A stretch of DNA of 64,000 bases from an uncultured Armatimonadota bacterium (lineage in GTDB: Bacteria > Armatimonadota > Fimbriimonadia > Fimbriimonadales > Fimbriimonadaceae): positions 1 to 64,000 of the forward strand of contig CAIYLG010000002.1 in the NCBI GenBank assembly GCA_903927025.1, read 5' to 3'. Position 1 is the first letter of the stretch. The number at the start of each line of letters is the position of its first letter. The notes below the pieces were generated by a model. It did no database searches and was not told where the DNA came from. It saw nothing but the letters and a program-made list of their open reading frames with translations. Made by a program: the position numbers and the translations under genes. This document shows positions 1 through 8,279 of the stretch, in pieces.

Positions 1-38
1 ACGACGAGCAGTTCGATGAGGGTAAAGCCTTTCTTCAT
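1..38 (-). CDS. Prepilin-type N-terminal methylation-motif protein (5' end only)
   Basis: Only the first 12-13 codons are inside the window, read leftwards from an ATG at 38. They give MKKGFTLIELLVV, the class III signal peptide and hydrophobic start of type IV pilins and type II pseudopilins. Cleavage is expected after the Gly, with the Phe methylated by a prepilin peptidase and Glu at mature position 5. The product should be an exported pilin, pseudopilin or DUF1559-like protein. The rest of the gene lies beyond the left edge, so its exact class cannot be told. A purine-rich AAAGGA stretch lies about 10 bases before the start. Confidence 0.85.
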   Translation of the reverse strand, partial: MKKGFTLIELLV

Positions 39-177
39 GGTGGATGTGTTTCCTTTAATCTTCCTAAGCGACTCTCGCCGCCTGATGAGATGATTGTCCG
101 CCAATCACAACAAACCCTCAAGTCGCAGTTACAGGGTCCTCTGCCGAGGGTAGCGCGATAGAAGTACACAAATGGAC

Positions 178-1557
178 CTACGCTGGGGCAGTGCGCGAGA
201 CGCTCACTGGCTTTTTGCCTTTAGGCTTAGGATCTTTGGGGGGCTCTTTTGGGCCGAAATTCACCACTGCCCGCACCCTTCCGTTTTCTTGGTGAAGACG
301 CACGTCCCACCCGTTGGCGGTCGAGACTGCTCTGCTGATGGCTAGGCCGAGGCCATTGCCGCCTGTCTTGCTGTTGCGGGAGGTGTCATCGCGGTAGAAG
401 GCTTCAAAGACGTTCTCGGTTGCGATCTTGATCGACTCAGGAAAGTCGTTGATGACCTCGAGCACGATGTTTCCATCTTGCGTTTTAAGGTTCATCTCAA
501 GGTTCCCGCCCTCCGTTGTGTACTTCACTGCATTCTCAATGAGGTTCCTCGCCAGCACTTCAGCGTGGCTCGGAACGGCAATGACCTGCAACCCGGGCTC
601 GACGTTCTCAGTAAACGTGAGGTTTCGCGTCGCCGCGAGGGAGAGCATCATCTCGGCAGCGCTCTCACAAGCCTCGGAAAGGTTGACGGTGGATGAAGAA
701 GAGTGGGTACGCGTGTCGATCTGATGCAGAAACAGCAGTCCCTGCACGAGAGAGATCAGTCGCCTAGTCTGCTTATAGGACTCCTTGACGACCTCTTCAT
801 ATTCCTCGGCAGTTCGCTTGCGACTGGAGGCGAGTTCGAGGTGGCCCGAGAGCGCCTGCAACGGTGTACGGAGTTCATGCGAGGCGGCTGCGTAAAACCT
901 TCCCTTCATCTCCGCAGTTTCATAGACTCGATGAAGTAGCCCATTGAGGGTTTCGACCAGTTCCGCCATCTCGACATCTTTGGATGGGGACTCCAACACC
1001 ACACTCATGTGGTCGGCCGAGGCCTGCGTGGTCTGACGGGCGAGAGATCCGATGGGTGAAAGGACTCGCCCCACGAGGAGCCAGGCTCCCGCGGCAACGG
1101 CGGCCAAAATTATGATGCTGAGTCCCGCGAGGGTGCCCGGCAAAGCGCCGTTGACCGACTTCCGTGGCTCCAGCACCACCACTCGGAACTGGTGGAAACG
1201 CCCAAAACTTGCGCGCCACTTATCCCTTACTTCTTGTGTCTGTTTGGCAAGATCGGTCCGCGGCGTATTGGCGGCGGATTTGAAAACGATGGAGTCATCC
1301 AAATCTCGAACGAGGATGCCGGCTTGATGATCGCGAAACGGTCTGCCGTCTGCCAATTGGTCGAGCCCTTTGACCTTCCAATCAGGACTCTGCATCGCCT
1401 TCAGCGCCTTATCCTTGAGAACGCTCAAAGCCTTCGAGGCATCGTCCTCGGCAGCCTTTGTCGTGATGGTGAGCAGGAAATAGGACGTTCCAAAGAGGAA
1501 CGGGATGAGCAGCAGCACGAACCAGATGGTCATGCGGCTGCGCATCGATTTAAGCAT
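178..1557 (-). CDS. Two-component sensor histidine kinase
   Basis: A 459-aa membrane kinase. The N-terminus has one TM helix (about residues 10-30), then a periplasmic sensor of roughly 100 residues, a second TM helix (about 140-162) and a HAMP linker. The HisKA phosphoacceptor is SHELRTPL near residue 228. The HATPase_c domain follows, with the N-box NLIENAVKYT and the G-box GGNGLGLAIS. The last ~20 residues are a Pro/Lys-rich tail. Its ATG lies inside the end of the response-regulator gene (8-base overlap), so the two are translationally coupled. The kinase should phosphorylate that regulator. The sensed signal is unknown. Confidence 0.93.
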   Translation of the reverse strand: MLKSMRSRMTIWFVLLLIPFLFGTSYFLLTITTKAAEDDASKALSVLKDKALKAMQSPDWKVKGLDQLADGRPFRDHQAGILVRDLDDSIVFKSAANTPRTDLAKQTQEVRDKWRASFGRFHQFRVVVLEPRKSVNGALPGTLAGLSIIILAAVAAGAWLLVGRVLSPIGSLARQTTQASADHMSVVLESPSKDVEMAELVETLNGLLHRVYETAEMKGRFYAAASHELRTPLQALSGHLELASSRKRTAEEYEEVVKESYKQTRRLISLVQGLLFLHQIDTRTHSSSSTVNLSEACESAAEMMLSLAATRNLTFTENVEPGLQVIAVPSHAEVLARNLIENAVKYTTEGGNLEMNLKTQDGNIVLEVINDFPESIKIATENVFEAFYRDDTSRNSKTGGNGLGLAISRAVSTANGWDVRLHQENGRVRAVVNFGPKEPPKDPKPKGKKPVSVSRTAPA

Positions 1558-2224
1558 CCTGATTCTCCATACAGTAGCCGACGCCGCGCACGGTTTGAAT
1601 CAGGGAGTTAGGATGGCCCCGATCGATCTTTCGTCGCAGGTAGCTGATGTAGACGTCAAGGACCTTATCGTTTCCATCAAAGTCGTATTGCCAAACATGT
1701 TGAAGGATCATCGCACGAGTAAGGACTCTGCCCGCATTGCGCATCAAATATTCCAGCAGGGCATACTCTGTTGCGGATAGCGAGATCGCCTTGCCGCCTC
1801 TAACGATCTGTCGCGAGGTGGGCTCAAGGGTTAGGTCGCCAACTTTCAGGCTAGTCGTGCCCAGATTTCGTCTTCGGAGGAGGGCTCGGGCGCGAGCCAA
1901 GAGTTCCGCAATCTGGAATGGCTTCACCAGATAGTCATCGGCCCCGCTGTCCAACCCCATCACCTTATCGTCAAGCAGATCCTTAGCGGTGAGAATCAGA
2001 ATCGGGGTAGCGACTCCATCACCCCGCAGTCTCCGGCACACCTCAAAACCCGTTAAGCCGGGCAACATCACGTCGAGGAGGATCAGGTCAAATGGATTCG
2101 ATTTAGCGAGGTGATAGCCAGTTAAGCCATCCTCAGCAACTTGGGGGGCATAGCCAGCCTCAAGCATCGCCTGCCGTAGAAAACGGGCGACGCTTTCGTC
2201 ATCTTCAACAATTAGAACGTTCAA
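1550..2224 (-). CDS. OmpR-family response regulator
   Basis: A 224-aa transcription factor with an N-terminal receiver and a C-terminal winged helix (Trans_reg_C). Visible receiver residues are the acidic pair in VEDDE, the phosphorylated Asp in LILLDVMLPG (about residue 51), the Thr in LILTAKD and the Lys in VKPF. The output domain carries the typical RGVGYCM ending. The gene is the first of a two-gene operon with the kinase at 178-1557. Upstream lie repeated TTAGAC-type motifs spaced 10-11 bp apart, consistent with autoregulation. The regulon cannot be read from this window. Confidence 0.94.
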   Translation of the reverse strand: MNVLIVEDDESVARFLRQAMLEAGYAPQVAEDGLTGYHLAKSNPFDLILLDVMLPGLTGFEVCRRLRGDGVATPILILTAKDLLDDKVMGLDSGADDYLVKPFQIAELLARARALLRRRNLGTTSLKVGDLTLEPTSRQIVRGGKAISLSATEYALLEYLMRNAGRVLTRAMILQHVWQYDFDGNDKVLDVYISYLRRKIDRGHPNSLIQTVRGVGYCMENQDA

Positions 2225-2232
2225 GGTATCAA

Positions 2233-2345
2233 TTAGACCACGTTAGGACAGATTTAGCCATCCCTATTAACCTCACGGCTAGTGTGGTTCTCCAGAATTA
2301 GACAGACGTGAGAACCCGGTGAGAGTTCTTTAACTTCGGTTAGAC
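2233..2345. promoter_or_regulatory. Putative response-regulator operator: TTAGAC-type direct repeats
   Basis: The gap before the regulator gene holds TTAGAC at 2233, TTAGGAC at 2243, TTTAGCC at 2253, TTAACC at 2267, TTAGAC at 2298 and TTAGAC at 2340. The first three are spaced 10 bp apart, one helical turn, as OmpR/PhoB-type dimers require. I infer an autoregulatory site. No experimental motif is known to me for this protein. Confidence 0.45.
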
Positions 2346-2389
2346 GTTCCTTGCAATTGCGCTTGTTCCCAAAGCGGGCCCCCAGCAGA

Positions 2390-3127
2390 TCACCGCTTTC
2401 TAACCGCGGTGTAGTGGAGGCGGTCACTCTTGGGACGAGGCGGGTTCAGCGTGTAGCTGTGATAGGCACGCAAATCTTCAAAGCCAGCCAAGTCCAACAT
2501 CTCATAGATCTCTTCTTCAGAGTAGGCCCTCTGCTGGTGAGTTTCTCTGAACTCTTCCTGGCCTCGCCAGAAGCGCATGTTCACCGTGATAATCCGGGTG
2601 TTGGCATTCCAGTCGCCGACCCACTTGTATCTCAGCTTGGCGTTGCTTCGCAGATTCTCCTGGTCAAACATCTGCTCCTCGAACGCCACCGCAGTATTCA
2701 TGTCAAAGATAAAGGAACCGCCGGGCCGAAGGTGAGCCGCCACCCGGTTGAAGGCAAGCTGCAGGCGGTCCTTGTCGAGAATGTTGTTGAGGCTGTCAAA
2801 AAACGAGTAGGCAGAGTCGTAAGTCTCTCCCATGTCCACTTCAGCGGCATCCATCACTTCATATCGGATGTCCATTTTTTTTGCCTCGGCTTTACGTCTG
2901 GCTTCTTCGATCATGCCAGGGGAAAGGTCAAAGCCGGACGCTTTGAAGCCTTCTCGGTTGAGCATCTGGCACATGGTTCCAGTGCCACAGCACACGTCGA
3001 GAATTTTCTCTGGGTGCACGTCCTGTTGGGTGAGCAGCAGAAAGTAGTAGCCGATCCACATTCGGTACGGCACAAACTTCATGAGGTCGTCGTAATACGG
3101 CGCGACCGGGCCAAAAGACGACGTCAC
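2390..3127 (-). CDS. Class I SAM-dependent methyltransferase
   Basis: A 245-aa cytosolic protein with a Rossmann methyltransferase fold. Motif I reads ILDVCCGTGTM (about residues 42-52), followed by an acidic FDLSPGM. A post-I region includes YEVMDAAEVDMG, and FIFDMNT lies later. The length and ending fit the methyltransferase_25/11 group; the substrate is unknown. The start is a GTG sharing a 4-base GTGA overlap with the stop of the small ccmD-like gene. It therefore appears to be the last gene of the cytochrome c maturation operon, although no role in that pathway is established. Confidence 0.85.
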   Translation of the reverse strand: MTSSFGPVAPYYDDLMKFVPYRMWIGYYFLLLTQQDVHPEKILDVCCGTGTMCQMLNREGFKASGFDLSPGMIEEARRKAEAKKMDIRYEVMDAAEVDMGETYDSAYSFFDSLNNILDKDRLQLAFNRVAAHLRPGGSFIFDMNTAVAFEEQMFDQENLRSNAKLRYKWVGDWNANTRIITVNMRFWRGQEEFRETHQQRAYSEEEIYEMLDLAGFEDLRAYHSYTLNPPRPKSDRLHYTAVRKR

Positions 3128-3243
3128 TTCTTCAGTTTGTTCTCAACAGACTGGATCCGCTTCTCAATCCTGTTCAGATACAGTGATACGGCGAACCACA
3201 CCAGTAGGGGCGGGATCGCCGCCATTATTTTCCAACTTTCCAT
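3124..3243 (-). CDS. ccmD: CcmD-like heme exporter small subunit
   Basis: A 39-aa reading frame too short for most gene callers. The N-terminal half is a single TM helix (MAAIPPLLVWFAVSLYL). It is followed by a basic amphipathic tail, NRIEKRIQSVENKLKK, the layout of CcmD/CcmD-like proteins that hold CcmE with the CcmABC heme exporter. It lies directly after ccmABC. Its first 80 bases overlap the last codons of ccmC in another frame, and its stop overlaps the methyltransferase start. Family assignment rests on shape and position rather than strong sequence identity. Confidence 0.7.
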   Translation of the reverse strand: MESWKIMAAIPPLLVWFAVSLYLNRIEKRIQSVENKLKK

Positions 3244-3943
3244 TGTTTCGTTCCATTTCGAGCTCCATCATGCCGGCTCGAACCCTGAGGCGATAAAGAT
3301 ATACGGTGAGAATCGCGAAGAGGACCAGCAACAGAATGACGCACTGCGCATACTGCCCCTTGATGCCTCCACCGGTTATGCTGTCAGACGGATGCAGCGA
3401 CAGCTCCTTGATCTGCGGGAGTCTCGGGAAGACAAAGGTGAGAAACATCCCGGGCAGAAAGGCGAGCAAAGCGTAGCCTGCGCCAAACGTTGCCTTCTTG
3501 GATTCGTCTGAGTATGCAAATCGCAGCGCAAAGTAGGCTGCGTAGATCAGCAGCACAATGAGAAACGAGGTCTGCCGAGGATCCCAGCTCCACCAGTCTC
3601 CCCATTGCAGGTACGAGAACATGATGCCGGTGACCATCGTGAGCACAAAGAAGATGTAGCCAATCTCAATGCACGCCAGAGACTTCAAGTCGAACTCGGC
3701 CCGCTGCACCGGATCTGTCTGGGCTCTCATCCAGCTTCCAGTTCGAACATCTACGACGGCTCGCAAGGCAAACCATGTGCCGAACATCATCAGGAACGTA
3801 CCGATGACGGAGGGCGGGAAATGCCACAGAAAAACTCGAGCCATACCCGGCTTCTGGAATGCGTTGGCATCCGGAACGGAGTAAGTCCAGATGGTCGCCG
3901 CTGCCATCACCAGTATGTAGAGCGCTTTGAGAATCGTCTTCAA
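3164..3943 (-). CDS. ccmC: Heme exporter protein CcmC / cytochrome c biogenesis
   Basis: An integral membrane protein of about 259 aa with six predicted TM helices. It carries the tryptophan-rich heme-handling signature WGDWWSWDPRQT and nearby conserved His residues (for example in LWHFPPS). CcmC delivers heme to CcmE during cytochrome c maturation. I place the start at TTG 3943, which overlaps the ccmB stop (TTGA). The longer open frame up to 4228 only shadows ccmB. The hydrophilic C-terminal tail, about 27 residues, is encoded where ccmD begins. A multiheme cytochrome at 34439-35701 shows that the cell has substrates for this pathway. Confidence 0.9.
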   Translation of the reverse strand: MKTILKALYILVMAAATIWTYSVPDANAFQKPGMARVFLWHFPPSVIGTFLMMFGTWFALRAVVDVRTGSWMRAQTDPVQRAEFDLKSLACIEIGYIFFVLTMVTGIMFSYLQWGDWWSWDPRQTSFLIVLLIYAAYFALRFAYSDESKKATFGAGYALLAFLPGMFLTFVFPRLPQIKELSLHPSDSITGGGIKGQYAQCVILLLVLFAILTVYLYRLRVRAGMMELEMERNNGKLENNGGDPAPTGVVRRITVSEQD

Positions 3944-4617
3944 CTTTTCCAGACCGCCGCAAAAATATAGGGACCCGTCGCCAGCGTTGCCGTTGCGTAG
4001 CCGATGAGCCCAACCACGGAGGCCATTCCCCCTGAAGCCCACGAACCGTCGCCCAACGAAATCCTCATCCCACTTACTCCCAGCGCCACCAGCGGAAGCA
4101 GCAACGGAACCGATATGGCGGCTGAAAGCATGGATCGATTCGCCGCCTGCGCCGCGATCGCCCCGCATAAGGTTACCGCGCCCGTCAGGGAAAGACATCC
4201 GGCCACGAGGGACACTACAAAAAGCCAAGGCATCGTGACAGTTGCCGCCGTGAAGCCAAGGTAGAGGACGCTAAGAATGACCGACGTCACCAAGTTCTGG
4301 AAGATATTGAACAGCGCCTTGCCCCAAAACACCGCATGAGGTCGCGCGACTAGACGCAAGAGATCAGCCGTTCCCTGTTCTTCTTCCACGAGAAAGCTGC
4401 GCGTGAGGGACGATGACGCCGAGAATAGCAGGGCAACCCACAACATGCCAGCAATCACGGTGCCGTGAAGCTTCGTGCTAAGTGCGGCAAAACCGATAGC
4501 GTAAACCGTCACCACGCTGAAGAGGAGCGAAGTCAGGATCCCACTTAGGGAGCGCATTTCCGTGCGCCACTCCTTAAGGAAAACGGCTTTGATTTCAGTC
4601 TGCCAATTGGAGTTCAA
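3940..4617 (-). CDS. ccmB: Heme exporter membrane subunit CcmB
   Basis: About 225 aa with six hydrophobic helices. The cytosolic N-terminus has the family motif FLKEWRTEMRS. This is the permease partner of CcmA in the heme/CcmE-release ABC transporter of cytochrome c maturation system I. The second TTG (4617) is preferred as start because a good AAAGGAGG Shine-Dalgarno lies 10 bases before it; a TTG at 4638 would add seven residues. The gene overlaps the end of ccmA by about 23 bases and its stop overlaps the ccmC start, so the operon is tightly coupled. Confidence 0.9.
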   Translation of the reverse strand: MNSNWQTEIKAVFLKEWRTEMRSLSGILTSLLFSVVTVYAIGFAALSTKLHGTVIAGMLWVALLFSASSSLTRSFLVEEEQGTADLLRLVARPHAVFWGKALFNIFQNLVTSVILSVLYLGFTAATVTMPWLFVVSLVAGCLSLTGAVTLCGAIAAQAANRSMLSAAISVPLLLPLVALGVSGMRISLGDGSWASGGMASVVGLIGYATATLATGPYIFAAVWKS

Positions 4618-5176
4618 GGGTAGCCAGCCTCCTTTCAAGCGGATCGTTGGTTGCGACGATCAGGCAGCCACGCTGAGCCTGCTCGGATGTGATCTTGTCG
4701 ACCAGGTTGCGACCGGCTTCATCCAAGCCAGCTCCTGGCTCATCGAGCAAGAGCAGCTTCGGCTTCGCCTGGATTGCCATCGCCATACGGAGCCTTGCCT
4801 TCATCCCTGTCGACAGCTGCCCCGCGGGCACATCTTTGGCATAACCAAGCTCGATGAATTGCAGCAATTCGTCCACCCGAGCCGGGCAGCTTCTGAGATC
4901 CGCCGTGAGCTGAAGATGCTCTGCAACCGTGAGCTGGGCGTAAACAGATTGCTCCAGAGCGCTCAGCCCGAGTACATGACGCAGATCGCCTTCAGGAAAA
5001 GTGATCGTTCCTTCCGTTCGCTCCGTGAGCCCGGAAAGGGTCTTCAACAGAGTGGACTTACCCGACCCGTTGCGACCAAGGATCACGAGCCGGTCGCCAA
5101 GTCCGAGTTCGAAGGATAGTCCACGGAATATCCACCTGCCGCTATATTTCTTTCCCAGCCGGTCGACCTTCAGCAC
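4595..5176 (-). CDS. ccmA: Heme exporter ATP-binding subunit CcmA
   Basis: An ABC ATPase of about 193 aa, the normal length for CcmA. It shows the Walker A GRNGSGKST, the signature LSTGMKARLRMAMAI, the Walker B LLLLDEPGAGLDEAG and a switch region ending near VATNDP. It powers release of heme-loaded CcmE with CcmB, CcmC and CcmD. The start is set at GTG 5176 (reading MLKVDRLGKKYSG). The open frame continues upstream to 5257, but that extension has no family match and would overlap the divergent gene. It is the first gene of the ccm operon. Confidence 0.9.
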   Translation of the reverse strand: MLKVDRLGKKYSGRWIFRGLSFELGLGDRLVILGRNGSGKSTLLKTLSGLTERTEGTITFPEGDLRHVLGLSALEQSVYAQLTVAEHLQLTADLRSCPARVDELLQFIELGYAKDVPAGQLSTGMKARLRMAMAIQAKPKLLLLDEPGAGLDEAGRNLVDKITSEQAQRGCLIVATNDPLERRLATLELQLAD

Positions 5177-5238
5177 TATCTTCAGTATGACATTGACGGT
5201 TTTGCAAGGTTCGCGCGGATCGTGTACGCTGATCAGCC

Positions 5239-5763
5239 ATGCTTCAGGTCCCCCCAATCTTCACGAATCTCACGTCCGGGCAGCTTGTCGGGGAGGGTGT
5301 GACCGAATCCCGACGCACGGTCAGAGACCTTGCAGGCTACTGGCTGGATGAAGAGGCGGCGAGAGCCAACGCTGACCAACTCCTGTATGTCACCCAAAGC
5401 TGGTTTCCAGAGCCGGATGGCACCGAAGGGGCTGTCCTTTGGGGCAATACCACGCTTATGCCGGGCACGGTCGGTGGCGAATACTTCATGACGAGGGGCC
5501 ATTGGCATCTCAAACGGACCCGCGGAGAGATGTGCATCACCGTCTCGGGGACCGGACTCCTCGCCCTAATGGACGAAGGTCGAAATACTCGGTTCGAACG
5601 CCTGACGCCCGGCTCGTCCCATTGGATTTCAGGCGAACTGGCTCATCGAACGATCAATGATGGAAATGAACCACTCGTCTTCCTCTGTTCTTGGCCCGCC
5701 GACTGCGGTCACGACTATGAGGTCATCCTCCGTGAAGGCTTCAGCGAACGGGTCTTCGCATGA
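5239..5763 (+). CDS. Cupin-type (archaeal-like) glucose-6-phosphate isomerase
   Basis: A 174-aa single-domain cupin. The metal-binding cupin motif reads GGEYFMTRGHWH (about residues 76-87), followed by a conserved E in TRGEMCITVSG and a second His in ELAHRTIN. This matches the GPI family (PF06560), which interconverts glucose-6-P and fructose-6-P with a bound metal. The family is typical of archaea and scattered in bacteria, and is unrelated to the classical Pgi. It is divergent from ccmA, and its stop overlaps the next gene by four bases (ATGA). Confidence 0.85.
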   Translation: MLQVPPIFTNLTSGQLVGEGVTESRRTVRDLAGYWLDEEAARANADQLLYVTQSWFPEPDGTEGAVLWGNTTLMPGTVGGEYFMTRGHWHLKRTRGEMCITVSGTGLLALMDEGRNTRFERLTPGSSHWISGELAHRTINDGNEPLVFLCSWPADCGHDYEVILREGFSERVFA

Positions 5764-6518
5764 CACCTGAGCTCAATGACTACCCAGAGCTGAATGAGCC
5801 CTACGCCAAAGCGCTCCGAGAAGCGGTGGAGTGGATTTTTGCCAGCTACGAGGTCTGCGGACTGCTGGTCACCGGAACCATCCTGCGGGGCACACCTGAT
5901 ACCCGAAGCGACCTCGACATCCATGTACTGCATCGAGACAGGTTTCGGGAGCGCGTGCAGCGGTTCTTCAATGGGGTGCCTTGCGAGATCTTCGTAAACC
6001 CGCCAGATCGTGTTAAAGATTATTTCATAGAGGATTTGGAAGACCGGCGACCGATTTCGCCGCATATGTACGCAACCGGAACTTCCCTCTTCGACCCAGA
6101 CGGGCAAATCCTAGAATTGCAAAACGAAGCCACCAGCCTTCTGACCAACACTCCCCAAGCACCTTGTGCGGACGCACTCACTGCTTCGCGATACTCCGTT
6201 GCGACGGAGTTTGAGGACGTCCTCGATCTCGCGGAACGAGACGAACACGCAGCATCGGTGATGCTGGGCGCGGTGATTGTGCACCTGCTGGAGTTCAGAG
6301 CCAACCAGTCGCCAGGATGGAAACCCCGCAACAAGGACCTCCTCCAGCGGATTGAGGAGCTAGACCCTCTTGCGGCCCGCCTAGCGATTGAGGCTGCTTC
6401 TGGATTCACCCTCTATGAACGGTTGGAGGCAACTAGGTCGCTATGCGCGCTCGTCACTCAATCGGAAGGGTTCTTTGAATGGAAGAGTCCGCGCGAGGTG
6501 ATTCCTCCGGCGAAATAG
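5760..6518 (+). CDS. Nucleotidyltransferase-domain protein
   Basis: A 252-aa protein. The N-terminal half carries a pol-beta type nucleotidyltransferase core: VTGTILRGTPDTRSDLDIHV, with the two metal-binding Asp residues in SDLDI, and a third strand with CEIFVN. The C-terminal half is a helical bundle of the HEPN/substrate-domain sort. The substrate is unknown; small-molecule (aminoglycoside-like) or nucleic-acid modification are both possible. It is translationally coupled (ATGA) to the sugar-phosphate isomerase upstream, but no functional link is evident. It converges on the SRAP gene with a gap of only eight bases. Confidence 0.75.
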   Translation: MTPELNDYPELNEPYAKALREAVEWIFASYEVCGLLVTGTILRGTPDTRSDLDIHVLHRDRFRERVQRFFNGVPCEIFVNPPDRVKDYFIEDLEDRRPISPHMYATGTSLFDPDGQILELQNEATSLLTNTPQAPCADALTASRYSVATEFEDVLDLAERDEHAASVMLGAVIVHLLEFRANQSPGWKPRNKDLLQRIEELDPLAARLAIEAASGFTLYERLEATRSLCALVTQSEGFFEWKSPREVIPPAK

Positions 6519-6526
6519 ATTCTGGT

Positions 6527-7198
6527 TCAAAACTCGAGGACTCCCTGGGGCCCATTTGGGGCCTTTCTCTTAAAGTCTTCAGGGTTTGCCAGTTCCACCT
6601 TCATTTCACTGGCTGGGTACGGAGCCATGATCACCTTCAAATCCGAGGCGGGAGTGGCAGGAGACAGCCAAAGATCGTAGTGTTCAGGATGCAGGATCAC
6701 CGGCATCCTATCTTGAAACTGAGAAGCCAGTTCATTTGGTGTGGTCGTGACAATCGTGCAGGACTCCAAGATGGTCTTCCCATCTGTCCAGCAATCCCAC
6801 AAGCCGGCAAGCGCTAGCGGGGCTTCGTTCCGCAGAGAGAGCTCGTAAGGCACATTGATTCCGAGTTCTTCTCGCCATTCCACGTAGCTGACCCAAGGCA
6901 GAATCCCGCGTCGGGATCGAAACGGTTCACGAAACGTTGGCTTTTCGGCCAGACTCTCACTCCTGGCGTTAAAGGTGGAGTGGCTAAATTTTTGATCCTT
7001 CGCCCAGAAAGGGACCAGACCCCAGTGAAGCATTCTCACGTGAAGGTGGCCGTCCGATTCTTGCCGAATGAACGGAGTGTCATGGGTTGGGCGAATGGCG
7101 TGGCGCGAAATTCCGGCTAGTTCTTCCACCACTGCGAAGAACTCAGTCACATCGCGGGCCAGCTTTGTGCGAGAAGCAATGTAGCCAGCGGAACACAC
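6527..7198 (-). CDS. SRAP/HMCES-type protein (SOS response-associated peptidase family)
   Basis: A 223-aa protein that starts Met-Cys. The Cys2 is the conserved residue that, once Met is removed, crosslinks to abasic sites in single-stranded DNA (YedK/HMCES family). Other family marks are FNARSES, the VEWRE segment with the active-site Glu, and the RMPVILHP segment with the catalytic His. The sequence differs from the usual MCGR start (MCSAGY), so it is a divergent member. It probably protects abasic sites at replication forks. It converges on the nucleotidyltransferase gene. Confidence 0.85.
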   Translation of the reverse strand: MCSAGYIASRTKLARDVTEFFAVVEELAGISRHAIRPTHDTPFIRQESDGHLHVRMLHWGLVPFWAKDQKFSHSTFNARSESLAEKPTFREPFRSRRGILPWVSYVEWREELGINVPYELSLRNEAPLALAGLWDCWTDGKTILESCTIVTTTPNELASQFQDRMPVILHPEHYDLWLSPATPASDLKVIMAPYPASEMKVELANPEDFKRKAPNGPQGVLEF

Positions 7199-7321
7199 AG
7201 AGTGGTTTTACCGCCAACATATAAGCAACTTGACGATTTCCAGGGGTTGACGTGAAATCAATGACTACACTGCGGACGTCTAGTTGAAGGGATTGCGCTG
7301 ATTCGATCCGAGCGAGTTGCC

Positions 7322-7717
7322 ATGGCAGTCGAAGAAGATGTCAAAAGTCAAAATGAAGCACCCGCAAACCATAATAGGGAAACTCGCTTGAAAGCTCAGC
7401 TGCCCACCACCGTCCGCACCCACCGCGACTTCTTCGGGTCGTTCATTGGCATTCTTGTGTTTCTGGGTGGAGTGGCACTCCTTGTGCTCGTTTTCAAGCT
7501 TGCCTATGGCCTCTTCATGACTCCACCTGCCAAAGCTCTCAACATTGAGCCGGGCAAAAAGATGGACCTCAATGCGGGCCTCAGCTCCCTGTTCATGGTG
7601 ATGATCCGAATCATGTTGCTCCTCGTGATGGGCATGGTTGGATCGTGGGTCGCCAATCGCGGAATTTCGCTCTACACGCAGGCACGCGGAATCAAGGTCA
7701 ACGTAGAAGAAGGCTGA
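7322..7717 (+). CDS. Small membrane protein of unknown function
   Basis: A 131-aa protein with two clear hydrophobic helices, around residues 43-65 and 94-118, separated by a soluble loop rich in Lys and Asn. The N-terminal ~40 residues are charged and likely cytosolic. I recognise no family. A TTGACG/TGAAAT promoter-like pair lies about 70-95 bases before the start, in the gap divergent to the SRAP gene. Nothing in the neighbourhood gives a role. Confidence 0.6.
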   Translation: MAVEEDVKSQNEAPANHNRETRLKAQLPTTVRTHRDFFGSFIGILVFLGGVALLVLVFKLAYGLFMTPPAKALNIEPGKKMDLNAGLSSLFMVMIRIMLLLVMGMVGSWVANRGISLYTQARGIKVNVEEG

Positions 7718-7814
7718 ACCTAGCAGGAAACCCGGGTGAGTTGACACACGTTTGTGTCGATAAGGAATCCAGGACACCACCCTCCGTTATTCAGGACACC
7801 CTCGGCGTCTATAA

Positions 7815-8201
7815 TTGAGGTTAGCGTCACGATTTATGCTTCCGCTCCTGCCAGCACTGATCCTCTTACTTCTGCAGGGCCCCTCAAATTTTGAGCGGCT
7901 CGCGATCGGTGCACGGTTACCAGAGGCATTGGAAGCGATCCATCGACAGATGTCGGAGCCGGGTTCCAGTTCACTTGCCCGAGGCGATGAGCAGGCCCTA
8001 GCCGATTTAATCGCCACGAAGTCGGGAGCGGAGCTTACACAGGCTCTTATTTCCTTCCTTTGCGGACGCCCTGAAATTGTACGCGACCGCCAGAACTTGG
8101 TGGAGCATGTTCCCACCGGAAGTTTTCCTGAGCCAAGCACCTCATCCGCGTCGGATGGCTTTGCCCGATCTCAGCGTTCACGCGACGGCCCCGCGATCTA
8201 G
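7815..8201 (+). CDS. Hypothetical protein with N-terminal signal/anchor
   Basis: Up to 128 aa. It could start at TTG 7815 or ATG 7836. The N-terminus is a strong hydrophobic segment (MLPLLPALILLLLQG), followed by a soluble mainly helical part containing FERLAIGARLPEALEAIHRQM. The C-terminal 30 residues are low-complexity Ser-rich. It lies about 80 bases upstream of secA on the same strand and might share its transcript. No family is recognised. It could be an exported protein or a weakly conserved frame. Confidence 0.4.
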   Translation: MRLASRFMLPLLPALILLLLQGPSNFERLAIGARLPEALEAIHRQMSEPGSSSLARGDEQALADLIATKSGAELTQALISFLCGRPEIVRDRQNLVEHVPTGSFPEPSTSSASDGFARSQRSRDGPAI

Positions 8202-8279
8202 CGCCTCAACCTGGCGCCCTTCATTTGATCGCTCCTTCGGGCCCATCCGCCCGCCCTCCTGAATGCATAAGGCAGTAAC

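Noticed and set aside
2351-3511. 386-aa plus-strand frame antisense to the methyltransferase and ccm genes
   Set aside because: It runs across three genuine minus-strand genes and reads like reverse-complement coding sequence.
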